Positions 58,704-64,000 of a stretch of 64,000 nt of DNA are shown in pieces. The notes beneath the pieces are model-generated. The model saw only the letters and a program-made list of their open reading frames with translations. It was not told where the DNA came from and did not search any database. This DNA is from Sphingomonas sp. GM_Shp_1 (GTDB taxonomy: Bacteria; Pseudomonadota; Alphaproteobacteria; Sphingomonadales; Sphingomonadaceae). Both the position numbers and the translations under genes were made by a program. The stretch is from positions 21,168 to 85,167 of the forward strand of contig NZ_JALNUR010000014.1 in assembly GCF_026540895.1 (NCBI RefSeq), given 5' to 3'. Position 1 is the first letter of the stretch, and every line of letters begins with the position of its first letter.

Positions 58704-59129
58704 TCAGTGACCGACCCGCCACCATTTGATCGTGGGCGCGGTGACGCTGTCGATCGCGCCGCGCAATTCGCGCAGGTCCTCCAGGCTGCCGCCGAACCGG
58801 TCGGCAGGGGAAGCGCCGCCCAGCGCATCGAGTGGCAGGTCCAGCGCATGGCGGATCGCGCGGCTGTCGTGATTGAGCCGCCATTCCAGCCGCATCAGGA
58901 TGTTGATGAACAGGCGCAGCCGCTCCGCGCGGGCGGTATCCACCGACGACCACAGCCGACCAACATGAACCATGTCCTCCGCTTCGGCGCGATCGATGTC
59001 GAGCAGGCGCATGGCATGGCCGGGATCGATGCTATGGGTCAGCATGATCCGGCCGGCGAGATCGACCAGCGCCGCGCGGTCCCTGTCCCATGTGCCGGTC
59101 AACGGAAGCTCGCCAGGTGGTCTGCCCAC
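58704..59129 (-). CDS. Hypothetical helical protein of the right cluster
   Basis: A protein of up to 141 residues, mostly helical (DIDRAEAEDMVHVGRLWSSV, RAERLRLFINILMRLEWRLN). The layout, with an HTH-like first third and a C-terminal SLEDLRELRGAIDSV, recalls Xre/MbcA/ParS-type antitoxin folds (DUF2384), but no matching toxin domain is obvious next door. The longest start overlaps the upstream gene by 31 bases; a Met at ~59045 is an alternative. Confidence 0.55.
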   Translation of the reverse strand: MGRPPGELPLTGTWDRDRAALVDLAGRIMLTHSIDPGHAMRLLDIDRAEAEDMVHVGRLWSSVDTARAERLRLFINILMRLEWRLNHDSRAIRHALDLPLDALGGASPADRFGGSLEDLRELRGAIDSVTAPTIKWWRVGH

Positions 59130-59740
59130 ATCGCCTCTACGATCGCCTGTCCGCGATCGTGGATCATGTCCTCGTCGTACAGACCCTGGCGGATGCCGAG
59201 ACCGGTGAGGCGCCTGGGCACGATCAACGCGTGGGCATGGAGTGGGAAGGCGGCGTTGATCGTCCCCGGCGCATGCAGGATCAGGACGGAGGCAAGCTCG
59301 CGATCCCGGGCGAACCGATCGTGCAGGAAGGCGCGCGCCCGCTCCCAGCCGACGTGCACCCGGTCGACGTCGCCGAGCGGTAGCGTCAGGTAGGTGAGCA
59401 GCGCCTTCTCGCGGTCGACGGCATGCGTGTCCATCTGCCCCAGCAGCGTCGCCGGATCGGCGAGGCTGTCGTCGGCGCCTGCGGGGAGCAGCACCTCGAT
59501 CCGCTCGACGTTCGGCGACCAGGCGGCGAGATCCGCGCCCGCGACGACGGGACCGAGATGCGCCTTGCGATAGCCGAACTCCAGCGCGCTGTTGACGCGA
59601 CCGGCATAGGCCCGGCGCAGGACGGCAAAGACCGTCCCCGCCGGGGACGGCCCGGACGGGTTCAGATAGAGCCAGCTCTGCGGATCGGCATCGGTCGGCG
59701 TCGGCTTGACCGGCAGCTTGCGGGGTTTGCGCGCAGCCAT
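59099..59740 (-). CDS. Hypothetical protein with an HxH motif, possible HUH-type
   Basis: A 213-residue protein. It begins with a basic leader (MAARKPRKLPVKPT), then QSWLYLNPSGPSPAGTVFAV. Near the C-terminus FPLHAHALIVPRRLTG contains His-x-His in a hydrophobic strand, like the metal motif of HUH relaxases and initiators, but no clear tyrosine motif follows, so the link is tentative. One base separates it from the upstream gene stop. No family assigned. Confidence 0.5.
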   Translation of the reverse strand: MAARKPRKLPVKPTPTDADPQSWLYLNPSGPSPAGTVFAVLRRAYAGRVNSALEFGYRKAHLGPVVAGADLAAWSPNVERIEVLLPAGADDSLADPATLLGQMDTHAVDREKALLTYLTLPLGDVDRVHVGWERARAFLHDRFARDRELASVLILHAPGTINAAFPLHAHALIVPRRLTGLGIRQGLYDEDMIHDRGQAIVEAMWADHLASFR

Positions 59741-59741
59741 G

Positions 59742-60260
59742 TCAGCGTCCCTGCCGATAGGTCACGATTCGCACGATCTCGGCGGCGGCTCGGCAGACCC
59801 CGTCGCAGCGCTCGTCCCAGGTGACGAAGGGCGGCGTCGTCTGCAGCGCCAGGCCATCGCCCCGGATCTCGACGAACGCGCCGGCCCGCTGCGGCACCAG
59901 CCACAGGCTGTCGTCACGCCGTCGCATGAAGACGAGGTCGGTCATCGTGAACGGCCCGTCCGGCCCGACCAGCGCGACGTCGACCGTAACCGGGTTCATC
60001 GTCTCCGGGAACAGCCCGGTCCGCACGAGCATGACGTCGCGCCCGAAGCGGGTGCAGGCGTCCTCCATCTTCATGCCGAACAGGGGCGGATCGCAGGGCG
60101 TGGCGGCGATCAGGAGATTGGCGGAAGCGATGTCGAGCATGCCGGCGGGCAGACCGGCCAGTGCGCCGATCGGCACGGGCGCTTCGTAGAGTGCGGTGAG
60201 CGGCAGCGACAGGACGCGCAGCGAGGGGGCGAGCGACGGTTCGATCGGGGAGGTCAACAT
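59742..60260 (-). CDS. Hypothetical protein, first gene of the right cluster
   Basis: A 172-residue protein starting at 60260 (MLTSPIEPSLAPSLRVLSLP); the frame opens further upstream but that part is not protein-like. The sequence is beta-rich (VTVDVALVGPDGPFTMTDLV, SLWLVPQRAGAFVEIRGDGL). No signal peptide, no recognised domain. It heads the four-gene minus-strand cluster and is divergent from the exported protein at 60414. Confidence 0.55.
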   Translation of the reverse strand: MLTSPIEPSLAPSLRVLSLPLTALYEAPVPIGALAGLPAGMLDIASANLLIAATPCDPPLFGMKMEDACTRFGRDVMLVRTGLFPETMNPVTVDVALVGPDGPFTMTDLVFMRRRDDSLWLVPQRAGAFVEIRGDGLALQTTPPFVTWDERCDGVCRAAAEIVRIVTYRQGR

Positions 60261-60413
60261 GTTGGGCACTTTCGGCGAGAGGATCACCGGCCCGCCTCGG
60301 GTCCGGATCAGGCCGCCTGCTTTTTCATTCCACCGGCAGCTTCGCCGTGCGCAGCTGCTCTTCCCTTGGTACGTCTGATTGCACGCGCCGCGACGTGTCA
60401 TTACCCTCGCGAT

Positions 60414-61184
60414 ATGACCGTCCGCCTGCGATCGATCCTTGCTGCGGCTGCCGCGACCTTGTTGGTCGCCGCGGCCCCGGCCGGTTTCTACGCGCGTCAG
60501 GCGCGGCCGATCTGGCACAGGATTGGCGGTGCACCGACCGGCTTGCGGCTTGAGGCACCGGATCGACAAACGCATGTTCTCGCCCGCTACACGGAAACGG
60601 AGAAGACGGACGGCGAAGTCACCCTGCGCGTGCGCGGCAAGCTCGGAACGGGCACCGTGTCGCTCGGCGCTGGCGTTAATTCAGAACTCCTCTGGGCACC
60701 GGATTCCAGAGCGTTCGCGGTGACGACCAGCGATGGTGGGGCGATCGGCCTCTATCGCGCGATCGTCGTCGCGGCGGGACGGAACGGGTTGCAGGTAACG
60801 GACCTATCGCCGCTCATCCGCTCGGCGTTCGGGCACCCGGTCAAATGCGGCTGGCGCGAAGATCCCAATGTCGCCGTCGTTCAGTGGCAAGGCGGATCGC
60901 AGAAGGTGATCCTCGTCGCCGAGATCATGCCCCACAGCAATTGCGACAGCTTCGGCACCTTCAAGGCCTATGAGGTCGACTGGCGCGCGAGGCGGATCAC
61001 CCGGACCTTCGGCCAGATCGAAGCCAAGCGGTTGTTCGGGCGGTCGATGGGCATCGAATTACGCAATGCTCCCGACGAATGCATTCGATCGCCCAGGCGG
61101 TGCTGGGTCTCCACGAACCATGAGCCGGACCCCAGCGCCAAGCCGTCAGAATCAAAAGCGACGCGACGTCGAGCGCGGCCATGA
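60414..61184 (+). CDS. Exported hypothetical protein
   Basis: A 256-residue protein starting at 60414 (MTVRLRSILAAAAATLLVAA), a clear signal peptide. The mature part looks like a beta-propeller or WD-like fragment (LRVRGKLGTGTVSLGAGVNS, ELLWAPDSRAFAVTTSDGGA). Three cysteines occur at CGWREDP, NCDSFG and the CIRSPRRC end. No family recognised. It is the last gene before the right attachment site. The open frame upstream of the ATG is antisense to the neighbouring cluster. Confidence 0.6.
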   Translation: MTVRLRSILAAAAATLLVAAAPAGFYARQARPIWHRIGGAPTGLRLEAPDRQTHVLARYTETEKTDGEVTLRVRGKLGTGTVSLGAGVNSELLWAPDSRAFAVTTSDGGAIGLYRAIVVAAGRNGLQVTDLSPLIRSAFGHPVKCGWREDPNVAVVQWQGGSQKVILVAEIMPHSNCDSFGTFKAYEVDWRARRITRTFGQIEAKRLFGRSMGIELRNAPDECIRSPRRCWVSTNHEPDPSAKPSESKATRRRARP

Positions 61185-61224
61185 GGAAATCCTTCGTTCA
61201 AAAGGACATAGGCTCGAAAATCGG

Positions 61225-61243
61225 CTTGCGTGTGTTTTGCGTG
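61225..61243 (+). other. Integrase arm-site-like repeat, right end
   Basis: CTTGCGTGTGTTTTGCGTG differs by one base from the unit at 39421-39439 inside the left end. Confidence 0.5.
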
Positions 61244-61338
61244 GAAGCAACCGCCATTCACGGCCTGTTCTCGTCGCGTTCTCTTGCGTTTGCGCGCTCG
61301 GATGGCGCAAAAACAACAGCTTAGCCGGTCCCATCTTC

Positions 61339-61429
61339 GTTGACATCGCAGGGGTCGCAAGTTCAATCCTTGCCACGCCCACCATCGAAAACCCCGCTAG
61401 GCCAACGGCTTGGCGGGGTTTTTGGTTTT
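61339..61429 (+). repeat. attR direct repeat
   Basis: It copies the 3' part of tRNA-Val from the anticodon arm, the CCA end and the terminator, but lacks the 5' half of the tRNA. See the left copy for the alignment. Confidence 0.95.
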
Positions 61430-61584
61430 TGCGGTCCGGCATAGTTCATTGCCCGGTCTCGGCGGCTTTCCGGTATGATGCCGCCCCTCATTTTAACGCC
61501 CCTGGCGCTCCGGTGACGGTCAAAGCTTGGGATGCGCTCCGCAAATGCGGATGAGGGATGCGGGTGGTTTTTGCGTATAACGGC
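61430..61584. other. Chromosomal junction right of attR
   Basis: About 155 bases between the attachment site and the anti-sigma gene. It presumably holds the metal-responsive promoter; a -10-like TATAAC at 61576-61581 is visible, but no matching -35 was found. Confidence 0.4.
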
Positions 61585-61863
61585 ATGATGACCGACCCCT
61601 TCGACCGCGATCTTGCCCGGCTGGCCAGCCTCGTGCCGCCCGAAGCCCTGAACGATCTGGAGTGCCGTGTGGCCTCGGCGATCCAACCGGGGGCGTTGGC
61701 GGGCGAGGGGGTGTCGTTTCGGGGTATCGCCTTTGCGGGCGGCGTCGCCTTGCTGCTCGGGCTGACCGGGGGTGGCGTGATGGCGGGGCGGATCGAGGCG
61801 AAGGCGCGGCCCGTCGCTATGGATGCCGAACTGGCCCCTTCGACCTTGTTGCTGGGGCGGTGA
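61585..61863 (+). CDS. CnrY-like anti-sigma factor
   Basis: A ~92-residue protein with one transmembrane helix (FRGIAFAGGVALLLGLTGGG) after a ~45-residue cytoplasmic part (FDRDLARLASLVPPEALNDL), the layout of CnrY/NccY that sequesters the ECF sigma factor. ATG 61585 or 61588 follows a -10-like TATAAC (61576-61581), so the mRNA could be leaderless; the frame opens at 61558. It overlaps the sensor gene by one base (TGATG) and is co-transcribed with sensor and sigma. Confidence 0.72.
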   Translation: MMTDPFDRDLARLASLVPPEALNDLECRVASAIQPGALAGEGVSFRGIAFAGGVALLLGLTGGGVMAGRIEAKARPVAMDAELAPSTLLLGR

Positions 61864-62294
61864 TGCGGCGCAGCCTGCTGACGCTGGTGATCGCCTTCGT
61901 CGCGGCGCTGGCGGGGGTGGCGATCGGGTGCCGTGTCCTGATGCCCGGCGAGCCGCCGGCGAGCGATCTTCATGCGCTGGTCCACCGCGACATCCGGCTC
62001 GACCCGGCACAGAGCATCGCGCTGGACCGGCTGGAGGCGCGGTTCGCCACCACCCGCGCGACGCTGGAGGCGCGACTGCGCGGCGACAATGCGCGGCTGG
62101 CGGCGGCGATCGAGGCGGAGCATCGCGACGGGCCGCGGGTCAGCCAGGCGATCGATGCCGTCCATCACAGCATGGGCGATCTGCAAAAGGCGACGCTGGC
62201 GCATGTCTTCGCGATGCGCCGGGTCCTGCGTCCCGATCAGGCGGCGACCTTCGATCGGCTGGTCGTGGCCAAGCTGACCGACAGCGATCGTTGA
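61863..62294 (+). CDS. CnrX-like periplasmic metal sensor
   Basis: A 143-residue protein with one N-terminal membrane anchor (LLTLVIAFVAALAGVAIGCR) and a helical periplasmic domain of the CnrX/ZraP type. Putative metal ligands are His37 and His41 (SDLHALVH), Glu58 and His114/Met118 (TLAHVFAM). These match His42, His46, Glu63, His119 and Met123 of CnrX with one constant offset of five, so the whole ligand set is conserved. Co or Ni sensing is thus predicted, though copper is suggested by the copA gene downstream. Confidence 0.82.
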   Translation: MRRSLLTLVIAFVAALAGVAIGCRVLMPGEPPASDLHALVHRDIRLDPAQSIALDRLEARFATTRATLEARLRGDNARLAAAIEAEHRDGPRVSQAIDAVHHSMGDLQKATLAHVFAMRRVLRPDQAATFDRLVVAKLTDSDR

Positions 62295-62304
62295 GCCGGG
62301 GACG

Positions 62305-62865
62305 GTGAGCCGCGATCTGGCGGGACTGGCCGATGGCGATCTGGTGGCGCTGGCGCGGAGCGGGCGGCCGGGTGCCTATGCGGTGATCGTCACGCGGCAC
62401 AAGACGGCGCTGTACCGGCTGATCCTTGCGCATGTCCGCGACGCCGACGAGGCATTGGACCTGGTGCAGGAAAGCTTCGTCGCCGCGCACGGCGCGCTGG
62501 CGCGGTTCGACGAGACGCGGTCCCTGCGTGCCTGGCTCAGCCGGATCGCGCTCAACAAATGTCGCGACTGGGCGCGGCGGCGGCGGGTGCGCGCGATGCT
62601 GGCACGGGTCCTGCCGGTCGAGGCCGCCGCGGAGATCGCCGACGACCGGGTCGGGGGCGAGGCGGCGGTGATCGACCGCGATTCGCTGGCGCGGACGCTG
62701 GCGGCGCTGGACCGGTTGCCCGATGCGCTGAGGGTGCCGCTGATCCTGTGTACGATCGAGGGGTTGAGCCAGGCGGAGGCGGCGGAGGCCCTTGGGCTGA
62801 GCGGCAAGGCGGTGGAGCTTCGCATCCGCCGCGCGCGGGCCGCGCTGCGCGATGCGATTCCCTGA
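62305..62865 (+). CDS. ECF-type RNA polymerase sigma factor (CnrH-like)
   Basis: A 186-residue sigma factor starting at GTG 62305 (GGGGA 4 bases upstream). Region 2 is YAVIVTRHKTALYRLILAHV and ADEALDLVQESFVAAHGALA, with RAWLSRIALNKCRDWARR; region 4 is LPDALRVPLILCTIEGLSQA and EAAEALGLSGKAVELRIRRA. It follows the anti-sigma and sensor genes and would direct transcription of this locus and probably copA when metal is sensed. Confidence 0.92.
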   Translation: MSRDLAGLADGDLVALARSGRPGAYAVIVTRHKTALYRLILAHVRDADEALDLVQESFVAAHGALARFDETRSLRAWLSRIALNKCRDWARRRRVRAMLARVLPVEAAAEIADDRVGGEAAVIDRDSLARTLAALDRLPDALRVPLILCTIEGLSQAEAAEALGLSGKAVELRIRRARAALRDAIP

Positions 62866-62908
62866 CCGCTTCATGAGGGAAGGCCGCCGGGCGGGCGTAT
62901 AGAGGGGT

Positions 62909-64000
62909 ATGAACGACACCGCGATTTCGATCCGCCGCCGGGAGATGCTGGCCGGTGGCATGGGGCTGAGCGCACTGGCCGCGCTGCCCGCCTGGGCGCA
63001 GAGCCATGGCGGCGGGATCGCGCACGGATCGATGGCGGTGCCCGGCGCGCGTCCGGTGCTGACGGGGCCGGAAATCACGCTGACCGTCGCGCGGCAGATG
63101 ATGATGATCGACGGCAAAGCTTATCATGCGATCGGCATCAACGGCTCGACTCCCGCGCCGCTGATCCGCCTGCGCGAGGGGCAGCGCGCGAAGATCACCG
63201 TCATCAACACGCTCGACGAGGAGACCTCGATCCATTGGCACGGGCTTCTCCTGCCGTTCCAGATGGACGGGGTGCCGGGGATCAGCTTTCCCGGCATTCC
63301 GGCGGGTGGGCGCTTCACCTATGAGTTTCCGGTCGTCCAGGCGGGGACCTATTGGTATCACAGCCATTCGGGGTTGCAGGAGCAGGAGGGGCATTACGGC
63401 CCCATCGTCATCGATCCGGCGGGGGCGGACCCGATCGCCTCGGACCGCGAGCATGTGATCCTTTTGTCGGATCACAGTCCGCTCCACCCCCATGCGATCT
63501 TTCGGCGGCTGAAGCTGCAGGGCGGCTATTTCAACTATCAGAAGCAGACGGCGGCGGGCCTGCTGGCCGGGCGGGACCAGCCCCTGGCGGAGCGGTTGCG
63601 CTGGGGCGCGATGCGGATGGACCCCAGCGACGTGTCCGACGTGACCGGATCGACCTATCGATACCTGATCAACGGCCATGGGGCGGCGGACAATTGGACG
63701 GGGTTGTTCGCACCGGGCGAGCGGGTGCGGCTGCGCGTCGTCAATGCTTCTGCGATGACCATCTTCAACCTGCGGATACCGGGCCTGTCGTTCCAGGTGG
63801 TGCAGGCGGATGGGCAGGACGTGCAACCGGTGACGGTCGACGAGCTTCAGATCGCGGTCGCCGAAACCTATGACCTGATCGTCACCCCGACCGAGGACCG
63901 CGCCTATACGCTGGTCGCGGAAAGCTGGGACCGGTCGGGCATGGTGCGGGGCACGCTGGCGCCGCGGCCCGGCATGGTGGCCGCCGTGCCCGCCTTGCGC
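62909..64000 (+). CDS. copA: CopA-type multicopper oxidase (3' end outside window)
   Basis: The first 364 residues of a periplasmic copper-resistance oxidase that converts Cu(I) to Cu(II). The N-terminus has a Tat-like signal (ISIRRREMLAGGMGLSALAA, cleavage near AWAQS). Copper motifs of the first cupredoxin domain are SIHWHGLLLP and TYWYHSHSGLQEQEG. The second domain begins around STYRYLINGHGAADNW. The frame is open to the window end, so the C-terminal copper sites are not seen. AGAGGGG lies very close to ATG 62909. It follows the CnrYXH-like genes by 43 bases. Confidence 0.9.
   Translation, partial: MNDTAISIRRREMLAGGMGLSALAALPAWAQSHGGGIAHGSMAVPGARPVLTGPEITLTVARQMMMIDGKAYHAIGINGSTPAPLIRLREGQRAKITVINTLDEETSIHWHGLLLPFQMDGVPGISFPGIPAGGRFTYEFPVVQAGTYWYHSHSGLQEQEGHYGPIVIDPAGADPIASDREHVILLSDHSPLHPHAIFRRLKLQGGYFNYQKQTAAGLLAGRDQPLAERLRWGAMRMDPSDVSDVTGSTYRYLINGHGAADNWTGLFAPGERVRLRVVNASAMTIFNLRIPGLSFQVVQADGQDVQPVTVDELQIAVAETYDLIVTPTEDRAYTLVAESWDRSGMVRGTLAPRPGMVAAVPALR

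Larger units (their letters stand above)
39151..61429. mobile_element. Integrative and mobilizable element in tRNA-Val (about 22.2 kb)
   Basis: Bounded by a 91-base direct repeat of the tRNA-Val 3' half. It carries a tyrosine integrase next to the left end, a RepA-like ATPase, a serine recombinase, a MobA/MobL relaxase with an oriT-like site, and cargo (hipBA, HNH endonuclease, OLD-like protein, IS element, nucleobase-chemistry locus). No type IV secretion genes are present, so transfer would need a helper. The chromosomal inverted-repeat families seen before 39 kb are absent here, in line with foreign origin. Confidence 0.92.

Noticed and set aside
59706..60413. N-terminal extension of the exported protein at 60414
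   Set aside because: The open frame upstream is antisense to the hypothetical gene at 59742-60260, and a signal peptide begins exactly at 60414.
39242..61338. CD-NTase gene or CBASS effector of a known type
   Set aside because: I looked for a GGS/DxD nucleotidyltransferase signature in all sizeable frames of the element and found none. The OLD-like protein's DxD belongs to a TOPRIM-type domain.
1..64000. CRISPR array or cas genes
   Set aside because: No regularly spaced direct repeats and no Cas-like proteins; the repeats found are inverted and scattered.

Overview
The window is high-GC, densely coded DNA from an alphaproteobacterium, most likely a sphingomonad (Sphingomonas or close relative). 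The reasons are the many large TonB-dependent receptors, a flavin-dependent halogenase beside a SapC gene, a CpdR response regulator, an Oar-like receptor beside a sugar hydrolase, and several families of GC-rich inverted repeats between genes. Assignments rest on motif reading; no database search was possible.

Left chromosomal part (1-39,240). An RND efflux pump end, its outer-membrane channel and a TetR regulator open the window. A TonB receptor with a small acidic protein stands back to back with a flavin-dependent halogenase and SapC. Then come a ClC antiporter, an RNase H-like protein, a FAD oxidoreductase and a GNAT enzyme. A Fur-type box precedes a siderophore receptor and a PiuC-like dioxygenase. 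Next are an endonuclease/exonuclease/phosphatase protein, a sialate O-acetylesterase, a branched-chain 2-oxoacid dehydrogenase operon (E1 alpha, E1 beta, E2), a mini-bactofilin, RarD, an SDR, and a glucan hydrolase plus TonB receptor with a LacI-type operator. After these come an enoyl-CoA hydratase, a DUF1289 protein, a DEAD-box helicase, a FAD-linked oxidase, a second SapC, cytochrome b561, a GFA protein, a probable small RNA with three hairpins, an N-formylglutamate amidohydrolase and CpdR.

Mobile element (39,151-61,429). A 22.2-kb integrative and mobilizable element sits in tRNA-Val(GAC). Its ends are a 91-base direct repeat with one mismatch, starting at the anticodon arm. It carries a tyrosine integrase, a RepA-like ATPase, a serine recombinase, a MobA/MobL relaxase and an oriT-like site. 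Its cargo is hipBA, an HNH endonuclease, an OLD-like ATPase/TOPRIM protein, an intact IS3-family element (IS2 group) with a 5-bp target duplication, a three-helix membrane protein and a divergent nucleobase-chemistry locus. That locus encodes a QueC-like, a PfkB-like two-domain, a small Met-Gly-Gly and an OGG-like protein on one strand, and an HTH regulator and TGT-like protein on the other. Two matching 18-bp palindromes lie in it. QueC, TGT and OGG together recall the accessory genes of type IV CBASS, but no CD-NTase was found, so this is the best candidate for an undescribed system.

Right chromosomal part (61,430-64,000). A CnrY/CnrX/CnrH-like anti-sigma, periplasmic metal sensor and ECF sigma factor precede a CopA multicopper oxidase cut by the window end. 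The CnrX-like protein keeps the spacing of all five CnrX metal ligands.
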